Assembly: GCA_963977135.1 (NCBI GenBank) | Contig: CAXBNN010000005.1 | Coordinates: 1 to 64,000 of the forward strand | DNA length: 64,000 nt | Source: UBA2040 sp963977135 | Lineage (GTDB): Bacteria; Bacteroidota; Bacteroidia; Flavobacteriales_D; Crocinitomicaceae | Reading direction: 5' to 3' | Part shown: one piece after another, positions 55,279 to 64,000 of the stretch | How positions within the stretch are numbered: position 1 is the first letter of the stretch | Layout of the letters: each line of letters opens with the position of its first letter | Notes under the pieces: generated by a model | What the model saw: the letters and a program-made list of their open reading frames with translations, nothing else | Told to the model about the DNA's origin: nothing | The model's database searches: none | Program-made: the position numbers and the translations under genes

Positions 55279-55701
55279 TTAAAATTCGATTTTTTCCTTT
55301 TGCATGTATTTTTCACCGTTTACAGTGTAATAAATTTCCGTGTCGTAATGACCCTTTACCAATTCTTTTTTATCGATTAAAAAGGTGTTGGTATTTTCGA
55401 TGTTATAGTCGCGATCGAGTTTTTCATCGTTGTTGCGAATAAGCTTCAATTCGATGTTTTCAGCGCCAAGATTTTCCGGAATTTTCACCACCAAATGTTC
55501 TTCAATAAAACTAAGTGCAATTTTCTCTTCTAAGTCTTCAGAGTTTTGAACGGCATCCATTTCTTGGCTGTAATTGATTTCTCGTTCGTAATAATCTGGC
55601 GTAACCAAATCTACGTTTGTTGTCATCAATTTAATAGCTAAAACTAAGATGAAAATCATAAAAGCGCCGAGTGCAATAGCAATTCCTTTTCCCCAATTCA
55701 T
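55279..55701 (-). CDS. ccoH: FixH/CcoH family cbb3 maturation protein
   Basis: 140 aa. N-terminal membrane helix (IAIALGAFMIFILVLAIKLM), then TPDYYEREINYSQEMDAV and a beta domain with VVKIPENLG. FixH-type protein needed for cbb3 stability. Between ccoG and the SafE-like gene. Confidence 0.85.
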   Translation of the reverse strand: MNWGKGIAIALGAFMIFILVLAIKLMTTNVDLVTPDYYEREINYSQEMDAVQNSEDLEEKIALSFIEEHLVVKIPENLGAENIELKLIRNNDEKLDRDYNIENTNTFLIDKKELVKGHYDTEIYYTVNGEKYMQKEKIEF

Positions 55702-55712
55702 ATCCTTTGTTT

Positions 55713-57110
55713 TTATAAAGTTGGACCAATAAAATTGGTTTTCGCTTCTTCAATTAATTTTCCATTCCCCATAACGCGGATGGTAATTTTTTTCAACCCA
55801 TCTTCCAGCTCGCTGTATGGCATAATAACGATGAAACGCTCTTTCAACAAACTTTCTTTTTCCAAAGTTAAGTCTTTTACAACCATTTCTATTTTTGCGT
55901 TCGGGTTGTCTACTTCTAAAGTGATTTTGTAATCTTTTTGCGTTTTGTTTGTCAAATTTATCTCGAAAATATTACTCAGAATACCTGGAGCATTTGTTTG
56001 ATAGGTTGTTCCCCTTTGACGGTTAATATTCGTTTCAAAATCTTTTCGCGTGACCAAAAGGGCAATGAATGCGATGATCATTATTCCCTGAAGAATGGTG
56101 TAGGAAATAACGCGTCGTGTCCATTGAAATCCAGTACCGTTTTTAATACCATTTTCAGATTCGATACGAATCAATCCTTTTTCTGTTCCAACGGAATCCA
56201 TGATGTGATCACAAGCATCCATACAAGCTGTACAATTCACACATTCCAATTGTGTGCCGTGACGTATATCAATTCCTGTTGGGCACACTTGAACACATTG
56301 ATTGCAATCTATACAATCTCCTTTTCCAGCGGCTGCTCTGTCCTCATCTTTTCGGAATTTTGAGCGATCTTCACCACGAACATAATCGTAGGCAACAACC
56401 ATAGAATTTTGATCAAGAAGCACCCCTTGCAATCTTCCGTAGGGACAAATTGTTGTACAAACTTGCTCTCTCAAACGAGAGAAAACCATATAAAAAACGG
56501 TGGTAAAAATCACAAGTGAAATGAATCCACCGACGTGTTCTGAAATAGAGTCGGTTTGAATTTTCCAGAGTTCTTCTGAGCCAATGATGTATGCAAGGAA
56601 AGTGTTTGCAATTAGGAAAGATATCACCCAAAAAATGATGTGTTTGAGCGTTTTCTTTCGAATTTTCTCCCAATCCCATTTTTGTCGATCCAATTTCTTT
56701 TGATGAGTCCAATCTCCTTCTATCCAAAATTCAATTCGTCGGAAAACCATTTCCATAAATATCGTTTGGGGGCAAATCCAACCACAAAACAAACGTCCAA
56801 AAATTACGGTAAATAATATGACGAAGACAATCCCGATTATCATCGCAAAGGCGAAAAGATAAAGGTCCTGTGGCCAAAAAACTTTCCCGAAAATGATGAA
56901 CTTTCTTTCTAAAATATTGAAGAGTAACAATTGATGCCCTCCAACAATAATGTGCGGCGCAGCAAAAAGAAATGCAAGTAATGAATAACTAAGTATTTGC
57001 CTCTTGTTGAAGAAAGGACCTGCTATTTTTTTTGCGTAAACCCAAATTCTTTTACCGTCTGTTCCAATAGTGGAGACGTGGTCTCTGAACTCTTCCTCTT
57101 CGTCAATCAT
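55713..57110 (-). CDS. ccoG: Cytochrome cbb3 assembly ferredoxin CcoG
   Basis: 465 aa. Membrane helices at the N-terminus with CGWICPQTIFMEMVFRR. Two 4Fe-4S motifs (CIDCNQCVQVCPTG and CVNCTACMDACDH) in the middle; C-terminal IG-like FixG domain. Thought to reduce copper for oxidase assembly. Typical length and order in cco operons. Confidence 0.93.
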   Translation of the reverse strand: MIDEEEEFRDHVSTIGTDGKRIWVYAKKIAGPFFNKRQILSYSLLAFLFAAPHIIVGGHQLLLFNILERKFIIFGKVFWPQDLYLFAFAMIIGIVFVILFTVIFGRLFCGWICPQTIFMEMVFRRIEFWIEGDWTHQKKLDRQKWDWEKIRKKTLKHIIFWVISFLIANTFLAYIIGSEELWKIQTDSISEHVGGFISLVIFTTVFYMVFSRLREQVCTTICPYGRLQGVLLDQNSMVVAYDYVRGEDRSKFRKDEDRAAAGKGDCIDCNQCVQVCPTGIDIRHGTQLECVNCTACMDACDHIMDSVGTEKGLIRIESENGIKNGTGFQWTRRVISYTILQGIMIIAFIALLVTRKDFETNINRQRGTTYQTNAPGILSNIFEINLTNKTQKDYKITLEVDNPNAKIEMVVKDLTLEKESLLKERFIVIMPYSELEDGLKKITIRVMGNGKLIEEAKTNFIGPTL

Positions 57111-57123
57111 GACTTTTATGTTA

Positions 57124-58545
57124 TTATTTTATTTCTGTTCCCTGAGGTTCTTTTCCTTTAGTATAAGGCATGCTTAGAACGAAAGAAGTTACTTGTTGAA
57201 TCTGAACTGGATTTAGCTTTGAAGCGTGTTCCGGCATTCCATTTGCGTTTCCAATTTTTACTAACTTAAATAAGTCCTTAATATCGTTTCCGTACAACCA
57301 GAATTTATCTGTCAAGTTTGGCCCTATGTTACCCTCTCCATTTGGGTTGTGGCAAGAAACGCAATTTACCTCAAACAACCCTTTTCCTGTTGAAATATCA
57401 GTTGCGTCAGTCATTAAGGTGGCATTCGTTTCATCAACATTCATTGCCATTTTAGTAAGGTAGGCATCTACTTCTTTTTTAGATTCTACCATGTCTTTTT
57501 CATAGGCTGCAATTTGTAAATCACCTGTACCTAAAATATGGTAATTGAAAATGTAAATTATACCGAAGATTATGGTTGCGTAGAACATCCAAACCCACCA
57601 AGGTGGTAAGTTATTGTCCAATTCGTGAATTCCGTCGTATTCGTGATCCATCAAAATACTTTCCTCGTCTTCGATTTCTACAACATCAGTTAATACCTTA
57701 TTCCATTTTTTGAAAACGAATCCTTTTTTCGCAGGTTTTGGTTTTTCAGGAATCAACATTGCCATGAATTCTTTGAAAAGGCCCCTTAAGTACCAGAGCA
57801 CTCCAAGTAAGATTATATCCACGATAATCAAAGCATAGATATCAGAATTTTCAATCAACAACCACGGCATGCCTTCTTCTGCAATTCCAGGACCGTTGAA
57901 CGTAAATGCAGAAGCATTGCTATTTAGAGCCATTAATCCAAAAGCACCGACCAAAAGAGCAATCGTTTTAACTACTGTGCTACTTCCTTTGGACTCATTT
58001 TCGATCAATTTTTTCTTGATAGCATCAGATTTTATTAATGATTTAACTGAGTTTGACATTAAGAAAATTGAGAAGAACAAAATCACGGTTAAAAACAACA
58101 ACCAGTAAAACATATTAAGATTGTCTTTGTAATTTGGAACGTATGTGATAACTGGCGAACTTGTGTCAACAGTTTGAGCAGCAGCTGGTTCTGGCTTTGC
58201 ATAACTATCAACATACGACAAAATAGCATCAACATCTTCGTTAGTTACTTCTTGCGGTGTCATAGCTGATGGACTCCATTTTTCAACTTCAATCGCCATT
58301 TTACTTTTCCCACTGGCAACCAAAGTTTGCGGATTTTTTACCCATTCATAAAGCATTGCGCCTTCGCCCGCGTCTTCCCATTTTTGTTTCACTCCCTTTA
58401 AAATAGGTCCTGTTGAATTTTTATCCAACATATGACAAGCGCTGCATTTAGCTTTGAACAAAGCTTCACCGTCTTGAGCATTAGCCATTGTGATCGCAAA
58501 TACAGTTGCGATAGACAATACAATTGTTTTGAAATATCTTTCCAT
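57124..58545 (-). CDS. ccoP: Cytochrome cbb3 oxidase subunit CcoP, extended form
   Basis: 473 aa from ATG 58545 (MERYFKTIVLS), which gives a signal peptide ending ANAQ. An additional N-terminal cytochrome c domain with C34-S-A-C37-H38 precedes the usual part. Then several membrane helices (about 150-360, ending WVWMFYATIIFGIIYIF), and a final cytochrome c domain (CVSCHNPNGEG). Two heme motifs in all, one in each of two separate domains on opposite ends. The N-terminal domain is not in short CcoP forms. Follows ccoQ after 7 bases. Confidence 0.9.
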   Translation of the reverse strand: MERYFKTIVLSIATVFAITMANAQDGEALFKAKCSACHMLDKNSTGPILKGVKQKWEDAGEGAMLYEWVKNPQTLVASGKSKMAIEVEKWSPSAMTPQEVTNEDVDAILSYVDSYAKPEPAAAQTVDTSSPVITYVPNYKDNLNMFYWLLFLTVILFFSIFLMSNSVKSLIKSDAIKKKLIENESKGSSTVVKTIALLVGAFGLMALNSNASAFTFNGPGIAEEGMPWLLIENSDIYALIIVDIILLGVLWYLRGLFKEFMAMLIPEKPKPAKKGFVFKKWNKVLTDVVEIEDEESILMDHEYDGIHELDNNLPPWWVWMFYATIIFGIIYIFNYHILGTGDLQIAAYEKDMVESKKEVDAYLTKMAMNVDETNATLMTDATDISTGKGLFEVNCVSCHNPNGEGNIGPNLTDKFWLYGNDIKDLFKLVKIGNANGMPEHASKLNPVQIQQVTSFVLSMPYTKGKEPQGTEIK

Positions 58546-58552
58546 GATTTTT

Positions 58553-58762
58553 CTAGTTTTTAGAGTCCACCGCATGGACATCATTCGTTTCCAAATTATC
58601 TTCGATAGGCATTTGCCCCATTTCGTCGATGTAGTTTTTCTTCATTCTCACTACTCGATATATCATCACAGTAAAAAATACTACGAATACCACTAGAGAA
58701 AATATTGGGTAAATGTTTACCCCGTCTATCGTTGTCAAGTTTCCTGAAATAAATCGTAACAT
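58553..58762 (-). CDS. ccoQ: Cytochrome cbb3 oxidase subunit CcoQ
   Basis: 69 aa, one membrane helix (FSLVVFVVFFTVMIYRVV) and a polar C-terminus; typical CcoQ size. Two bases between it and ccoNO, 7 before ccoP. Confidence 0.85.
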   Translation of the reverse strand: MLRFISGNLTTIDGVNIYPIFSLVVFVVFFTVMIYRVVRMKKNYIDEMGQMPIEDNLETNDVHAVDSKN

Positions 58763-58764
58763 AA

Positions 58765-60939
58765 CTATTTAGTTTTAGGCATTTTCTTAATATCAGTACC
58801 CATTCGCTGTAAGTATGCGATAAGAGCTACGATTTCTTTTTTCTGCATTTTAGCAATCTCAGCTTTCTTGTCCATACCTGCCAATATATCTTTCGGGAGG
58901 TTTTCAACGATATCTGTTGCAATCGCTAAAGCTTGTTTTTCCAAATCTTGAAGCGCAATTTTATCATAACCTTTAGCATAAGGAACACCAAGTGTTTGCA
59001 TTGCACGTATTTTCTTCGGCAAGTAAGAAACATCTAAATCATCTTTCTTGAACCAAGGATATGCTGGCATGATAGATCCTGGAGAAACCTCTTTCGGACG
59101 CATCATATGTTGGTAATGCCAGAAATTACTTCTCAAACCACCTTCACGAGCTAAATCAGGACCAGTTCGTTTAGAACCCCATAAGAATGGGTGATCATAA
59201 ACAAATTCACCAGCTTTTGAATATTCACCGTAACGAACAGTTTCAAAACGCAATGGACGAATCATTTGAGAGTGACAGTTGTTACAACCTTCACGGATGT
59301 ACAAGTCACGCCCTTCTAACTCAAGAGGAGTATATGGTTTCACACTTGAGATAGTTGGAATGTTACTTTTCACGATAAGTGTCGGTATGATTTCAACAGC
59401 TCCACCAATTCCAACGACCACTAAAGACAAGATTAAGAAACGAATTGGTTTTCTTTCAATTGTTCTGTGCCAGTATTCTCCTTTGTGTTTTACGTTTGGA
59501 TTGTGAACCTCCACGATGTGTTCGTCTTCTTCGTTTGCCAAGAAGTTCCCTTTTTTGGCAGTTTTCACTAAGTTATAGAACATCATACAAGCACCAATGA
59601 TGTACAATAAACCACCTAATGAACGTAACATGTAGTAAGGACGCATGGCAGTTACTGTTTTCAAGAAATCAGCATTTACTAACTGACCTTCTGGTGTAAA
59701 TTCTTGCCACATCAATCCTTGCATGAATCCGGCGATATACATTGGAATTGCCCATAAAAGAATACCCAATGTTGCAATCCAGAAGTGTTGATTCGCCATT
59801 TTTTTAGAGTATAATTCTGTTCTAAACATTCTTGGGAATAACCAATAAAGCATACCGAAGGTCAACATACCATTCCAACCCAATCCACCAACGTGAACGT
59901 GAGCAATAGTCCAATCGGTAAAGTGTGAAAGCATGTTTACATTTTTCAATGATAACAATGGTCCTTCGAAAGTTACCATACCATAAGCGGTTAAGGCGAC
60001 AACCATAAATTTCAACAAAACATCGTCACGAACTCTATCCCATGCACCACGCATAGTCAATAGTCCGTTCAACATTCCTCCCCATGATGGAGCAATCAAC
60101 ATTACGGAGAATACTACCCCTAAACTTTGCGCCCAATCTGGAAGAGAAGTGAACAACAAATGGTGAGGTCCAGCCCAAATGTATAGGAAGATCAAAGCCC
60201 AGAAGTGGATAATAGAAAGTCTATATGAATAAACTGGACGACCAGCTGCTTTTGGCACAAAGTAGTACATCAAACCTAAGTAAGGTGTTGTAAGGAAGAA
60301 CGCAACCGCGTTGTGGCCATACCACCATTGTACGAGGGCATCTTGAACTCCAGCATAATAAGAGTAACTTTTGAAAAAGGATATTGGCAACTCAAACGAG
60401 TTGAAAATGTGCAACATTGCTACTGTAACGAATGTTGCGATGTAGAACCAGATTGCTACATAAAGGTGTTTTACTCTTCTTTTTAATATGGTTGCGAACA
60501 TGTTCCAGCCCCAAACAACCCAAATTCCTGCGATTAAGATATCAATCCACCATTCTAGTTCAGCGTATTCTTTCGAAGATGTCATCCCCATTGGAAGAGT
60601 GACTACAGCACAAACAATGATAAATTGCCATCCCCAGAAGTTGATGTAACTTAACTTGTCACTCCACATTCTCGTTTTCAGCAAACGTTGGAGAGAATAA
60701 TAAACTCCAGTGAAAATACCGTTTCCGACAAATGCGAAAATAACTGCATTGGTGTGCAATGGTCTAATTCTACCAAACGAAAGGATTTTAAACCCTAAGT
60801 AGTCATTAAAGAATTGGGGAAAAGCCAATTGCAAGGCAACCGTTAACCCAACGAGCATACCAGTAATACCCCAAATTATTGTGGCATACGCGAAATACTT
60901 TACGATCTTATTGTCGTAACTAAACTTTTGTACTTCCAT
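58765..60939 (-). CDS. ccoNO: Fused cytochrome cbb3 oxidase subunits CcoN-CcoO
   Basis: 724 aa. Residues 1 to about 470: CcoN core with 12 helices and the heme-copper ligands (RPLHTNAVIF, WWYGHNAVAF, AGPHHLLF, AHVHVGGLG). Then about 490-724: CcoO with one membrane helix (IRFLILSLVVVGIGGAVE) and heme c CNNCHSQM. The fusion is usual in Bacteroidota. Overlaps ccoS by 20 bases. Confidence 0.95.
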   Translation of the reverse strand: MEVQKFSYDNKIVKYFAYATIIWGITGMLVGLTVALQLAFPQFFNDYLGFKILSFGRIRPLHTNAVIFAFVGNGIFTGVYYSLQRLLKTRMWSDKLSYINFWGWQFIIVCAVVTLPMGMTSSKEYAELEWWIDILIAGIWVVWGWNMFATILKRRVKHLYVAIWFYIATFVTVAMLHIFNSFELPISFFKSYSYYAGVQDALVQWWYGHNAVAFFLTTPYLGLMYYFVPKAAGRPVYSYRLSIIHFWALIFLYIWAGPHHLLFTSLPDWAQSLGVVFSVMLIAPSWGGMLNGLLTMRGAWDRVRDDVLLKFMVVALTAYGMVTFEGPLLSLKNVNMLSHFTDWTIAHVHVGGLGWNGMLTFGMLYWLFPRMFRTELYSKKMANQHFWIATLGILLWAIPMYIAGFMQGLMWQEFTPEGQLVNADFLKTVTAMRPYYMLRSLGGLLYIIGACMMFYNLVKTAKKGNFLANEEDEHIVEVHNPNVKHKGEYWHRTIERKPIRFLILSLVVVGIGGAVEIIPTLIVKSNIPTISSVKPYTPLELEGRDLYIREGCNNCHSQMIRPLRFETVRYGEYSKAGEFVYDHPFLWGSKRTGPDLAREGGLRSNFWHYQHMMRPKEVSPGSIMPAYPWFKKDDLDVSYLPKKIRAMQTLGVPYAKGYDKIALQDLEKQALAIATDIVENLPKDILAGMDKKAEIAKMQKKEIVALIAYLQRMGTDIKKMPKTK

Positions 60940-61108
60940 CTGTTTCTTGATTTGTTTTTTGTAGTTCTAGTTCTTCATCAAAGAGAATTCTTACGGATGG
61001 CGAGTAATCGTCATCAAATTGCCCATCTCTAGCAGCCCAGAAAAAAGAGGCTAAAAAGAAAAGTGCAACAATTAAACTTACTACCAACATGATGTATATC
61101 ATTCCCAT
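60920..61108 (-). CDS. ccoS: Cytochrome cbb3 maturation protein CcoS
   Basis: 62 aa, one N-terminal membrane helix (IYIMLVVSLIVALFFLASFF) then WAARDGQFDD, the CcoS signature. ATG 61108 or 61102. Overlaps ccoNO start by 20 bases, thus translationally coupled. Confidence 0.85.
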   Translation of the reverse strand: MGMIYIMLVVSLIVALFFLASFFWAARDGQFDDDYSPSVRILFDEELELQKTNQETDGSTKV

Positions 61109-61207
61109 GCGACAAATGTCACAAGAATGTCATGGACAAAGAATGACCCGAATTAGGTAATAACCTGATTAATGTCATGTTTTTTAGAAATGTAGGCTTG
61201 TATTGGT

Positions 61208-61337
61208 TTTTACCGCGGAGAACGCCGAGTATTACACAGAGAAAGCGGAGAAATTTTGTTGAGCAGAATAAAACAATACAGAAACTCATTTTTTCTTAGC
61301 GTTCTCCGCAATTCTCTTTGCGCTCTCCGCGTTAAAA
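61208..61337. repeat. Intergenic palindrome (CGGAGAACGC family)
   Basis: Outer arms ttttaccgcggag (61208-61220) and ctccgcgttaaaa (61325-61337), one mismatch; inner arms gcggagaacgc (61215-61225) and gcgttctccgc (61299-61309), perfect. Fills the ccoI-ccoS spacer. Confidence 0.65.
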
Positions 61338-63689
61338 CTACTTTCGAAACACCGCCATAAACGTACTCAAGAAAACAACAGTTATAGAACTAATTGGCAT
61401 TAAAATAGCGGCTACTAAAGGGCTTAAATTTCCTGTTACGGCAAAACTTAAACCTATAACGTTGTAGGTAATGGAAAATACCATACAAACGATAATTACC
61501 GTTTTTGAAAAGGAAGAGGTCTTCAGTAAATTATCTAGTTGACTGAGTTTGTCTGCCACGATAATTGCGTCGGAAGAGGGTGTAAATCGGAAAACATCCT
61601 CGGATACGGCAATGCCAACATCTGCTTTTGCAAGTGCTCCAGCATCGTTCAAACCATCGCCAACCATAATAACGGATTTGTTTTGAGATTGTAAATTTTG
61701 AATATACTCGAGCTTCTGTTTCGGGCTGTATTCAAAATGCATTTCGCTGTTCGAAGGGAAAAGAGCAGCCAATTTTTCTTTGTCTTTTTGACTATCGCCT
61801 GAAATAACGTGAAGTTGATAATTGCCTAATCTTCTCAGTAAATCACCGATTCCTGGTCGAAGTGCTGTGCTGATGATAAAACGACCAATTTTTCCGTCAA
61901 AAGAAGTGTAACTTGCGGTTTCCTCACTTATTTCTTTTGGCGTTCCGCAAAAATCTGCACTTCCTAGTTTGTATTCTTTTCCTTCAAAAGTTCCGGAAAT
62001 ACCTTTGCCTTTTGTTTCTTCAAAATTTTCGATGAAAACGGATGTCAAATCAGCGTCTTTGTTCAGAAATCCGGAAATCATTCTTGACATTGGATGTGTA
62101 GAAGAACTAGATAAAGCATAAAGAATTTGTTTGTCTTCTTTTGATAATTCATCCCCAACATATTCTACGTTTTGAGCATTTCCAAAAGTTAATGTTCCCG
62201 TTTTATCAAATACGATATCTGTTGTTTGATTCAAACGTTCAATGACCCCAACATTTTTCAAATACAAGCCTTTTCTGCCCAACAACCGCATGATGTTGCC
62301 AAAGGTAAATGGCCCCGAAAGCGCTAGAGCACAAGGGCAAGCAACGATTAAAATAGAAACAACAATTCGTGTAATTTGCGTAGAATCGATAAATGCCCAA
62401 GCAATGGCGGAAATTCCTGCTACAACCAACAAAGCGGCAAGAAAATAAAAGGATAATTTGTTTTGATAGTTCAGTCCAGTTGTTTCTTCTTTTTCAGATT
62501 TAACCTCGTCCCACATGCGCGTGAGTTGACTTCGATTGCTTTCTTTTTCAACCCTTAATTCGACTCTATAACCTTCCAGTCGCCCACCAGCGTAAATAAA
62601 ATCGCCCTTTTTTTTGGTAATTGGGTTTGATTCTCCAGTCACGAATGAATAATCGATTTTCGCTTCGTCTGAAAGTAAATACGAATCACATGGCAAAACT
62701 TCGTCGTTTCTGAGCACAATGGTGTCGCCTTCTTTCAATTGCTCAATTTCGACAATTTCCTCCTTTTCTGATAAAATGCGGGTTATTGCCAAGGGGAAAT
62801 AGGAAGTATAATCTCGTTCAAATGAAAGCATTCGGTAGGTTTTACTTTGAAACCATTTTCCAATAAGCAAGAAAAAGATAAATCCAGCAAATGAATCCAT
62901 GTAGCCTGGTCCGCCGCCAGAAAATATGGTGAAAGCACTTTGAGTATAAAGTGCAATTATTCCAATGGTAATGGGTACATCGAGATTTAAACTTTTGTAG
63001 CGCAAGGCTTTAAATGCCGAAATGAAATAATCTTGAGCAGAATAAAGTAAAACGGGAATTGAAATGGCAAACGACAAGTAAGAAGTGAAAGTCCGAAATT
63101 CTTCAAAGTCGTCTTTGATTCCTAAATACTCAGGAAAACTCCATAGCATAATGCTACCAAAGGCAAAACCTGCGATTCCGAGTTTGTATAAATATTGTCG
63201 GTCTTCTATTTTAGCTGTGTTTCCACGTGAGCCAAAATTAGGAACATATCCAATTCTATCGAGTAAAATAGCTAGTTGAGACAAGGGCAGTTTTGCTCCG
63301 TGATAGACAATGGAAGCCTCTCGTTTACCGAAATTCACTTGACAACTTACAATGTTCGGTTCAATTTTACTGATATTTTCGAGAAGGTAAATACAGGAGG
63401 AGCAATGAATGCTTGGCAAATGAAGATTTATCCTTGTTAGATCACCATCTTCAAATTCTATAAATTTTGCACGAATGGATTCAACATCCAGAAAGTTGTA
63501 TTTGTGAGCATTCTCGGCACTTGGCTTAGTTCCAGGCTGACTTTCCATTTGGTAAAAATTGCCCAAATTATTTTCACTAAGCAGTTGATAAACGCCTTTA
63601 CAACCCGTACAACAAAATTCTTTTTCTTGGTATACTATCGAATTCCCAATAATCTCATCTCCACAATGATAACAGGGTTGAGAACTCAT
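61338..63689 (-). CDS. ccoI: cbb3-type copper P-ATPase CcoI
   Basis: 783 aa. N-terminal Cys-rich (CYHCGDEI, CCTGC) and an HMA metal-binding domain (CSSCIYLLENI); eight membrane helices with transmembrane IVACPCALALS, DKTGTLT phosphorylation site, HPMSR, and GDGLNDAGAL. Delivers copper for the CcoN CuB centre. Its ATG overlaps the hemN TGA (ATGA). Confidence 0.93.
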   Translation of the reverse strand: MSSQPCYHCGDEIIGNSIVYQEKEFCCTGCKGVYQLLSENNLGNFYQMESQPGTKPSAENAHKYNFLDVESIRAKFIEFEDGDLTRINLHLPSIHCSSCIYLLENISKIEPNIVSCQVNFGKREASIVYHGAKLPLSQLAILLDRIGYVPNFGSRGNTAKIEDRQYLYKLGIAGFAFGSIMLWSFPEYLGIKDDFEEFRTFTSYLSFAISIPVLLYSAQDYFISAFKALRYKSLNLDVPITIGIIALYTQSAFTIFSGGGPGYMDSFAGFIFFLLIGKWFQSKTYRMLSFERDYTSYFPLAITRILSEKEEIVEIEQLKEGDTIVLRNDEVLPCDSYLLSDEAKIDYSFVTGESNPITKKKGDFIYAGGRLEGYRVELRVEKESNRSQLTRMWDEVKSEKEETTGLNYQNKLSFYFLAALLVVAGISAIAWAFIDSTQITRIVVSILIVACPCALALSGPFTFGNIMRLLGRKGLYLKNVGVIERLNQTTDIVFDKTGTLTFGNAQNVEYVGDELSKEDKQILYALSSSSTHPMSRMISGFLNKDADLTSVFIENFEETKGKGISGTFEGKEYKLGSADFCGTPKEISEETASYTSFDGKIGRFIISTALRPGIGDLLRRLGNYQLHVISGDSQKDKEKLAALFPSNSEMHFEYSPKQKLEYIQNLQSQNKSVIMVGDGLNDAGALAKADVGIAVSEDVFRFTPSSDAIIVADKLSQLDNLLKTSSFSKTVIIVCMVFSITYNVIGLSFAVTGNLSPLVAAILMPISSITVVFLSTFMAVFRK

Positions 63690-64000
63690 ATCGTTTTAGA
63701 AAATAAACGTTGATTTTGACTTTCTGGAGATAAATTCTGGTCGAATGCCATACAAACATTTCTAACAAAAGGAACACCAGTTTCAGTAACCAAAACATGA
63801 TTTCCATTAATTAGCACCAAATTATCCTCTACCATCTCTTGAAGCTCCTTTTTTATTGCTGTATGTATTGGTGCCAAATCGCCGTCGTTACTCAGTTCAG
63901 TTTCAAATTTACACATTAAATCCAAGATATATTTTCGTATGATGAGGTCGGTTTCACTGAGTAAATGTCCACGGTAAATGGGAATTATACCTTTGCTGAC
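63686..64000 (-). CDS. hemN: Oxygen-independent coproporphyrinogen III oxidase HemN, 3' part
   Basis: The frame is open to the window edge; the gene's 5' end lies beyond base 64000. Seen residues include GIIPIYRGHLLSETD and LIRKYILDLMCKFETEL and end in GNHVLVTETGVPFVRNVC, the C-terminal domain of HemN, which makes protoporphyrinogen without oxygen (radical SAM; those motifs lie outside). Next to the cbb3 genes as in other low-oxygen loci. Its TGA overlaps the ccoI ATG. Confidence 0.85.
   Translation of the reverse strand, partial: VSKGIIPIYRGHLLSETDLIIRKYILDLMCKFETELSNDGDLAPIHTAIKKELQEMVEDNLVLINGNHVLVTETGVPFVRNVCMAFDQNLSPESQNQRLFSKTI

Noticed and set aside
1..64000. tRNA/rRNA genes or riboswitches
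   Set aside because: No clover-leaf, conserved rRNA stretch or known aptamer core was seen by eye in the spacers; a covariance scan was not possible.

Overview
This is AT-rich Bacteroidota DNA, most likely from the Flavobacteriales (Fluviicola/Crocinitomicaceae-like; the family is inferred). The evidence is five secreted proteins ending in a type IX secretion (T9SS) type A sorting domain, Bacteroidota-type promoter boxes (TAnnTTTG), a fused CcoN-CcoO oxidase subunit, a catabolic saccharopine pathway and short hairpin terminators. No rRNA, tRNA, CRISPR array or prophage was seen.

Layout. 1-8.3 kb: thioesterase (cut by the window edge), radA, M36 metalloprotease, M42 aminopeptidase, SCO protein and an ALDH8-like dehydrogenase. 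8.3-13.6 kb: DUF2254 membrane protein, a cytochrome c lipoprotein in a cassette-like unit, a secreted lysyl-endopeptidase-like protease and a redoxin. 13.8-21.3 kb: uridine kinase, a giant sensor histidine kinase, two small envelope genes followed by a stray second copy of the kinase 3' end, then a RAYT-type Y1 transposase between two copies of a structured repeat. 21.4-31.4 kb: secreted T9SS protein, an omega-amidase/aminotransferase pair, ftsE, and a TPR protein overlapping a beta-barrel protein. 31.7-36.6 kb: both late enzymes of lysine breakdown via saccharopine around an antiporter and a lipoprotein. 36.9-43.4 kb: membrane pyrophosphatase with a Cys/Met/His-rich tail, a secreted Asp-box propeller and a broken propeller-sensor gene. 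43.6-51 kb: amino-acid permease, PqqB-like lipoprotein divergent from a PQQ-type sugar dehydrogenase, and a large sortilin-like propeller protein. 51.0-53.4 kb: two single-gene units with the architecture of integron gene cassettes. 53.5-64 kb: a T9SS protein, then a complete cbb3 oxidase locus on the minus strand, hemN-ccoI-(spacer)-ccoS-ccoNO-ccoQ-ccoP-ccoG-ccoH-safE-like.

Main novelty. Three genes (cytochrome c lipoprotein, small secreted protein, TlpA-like thioredoxin) each lie in a unit whose two ends are perfectly complementary (10, 7 and 9 bases). Each unit closes with an imperfect palindrome of the form AACA...CGTT. This is what integron cassettes with attC sites look like, but the core bases are non-canonical and no integrase is in the window. 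Other observations are the RAYT/repeat pair, several unrelated families of large spacer palindromes, the metal-ligand-rich pyrophosphatase tail, and the duplicated kinase 3' end. All functional calls come from reading motifs; no database search was run.
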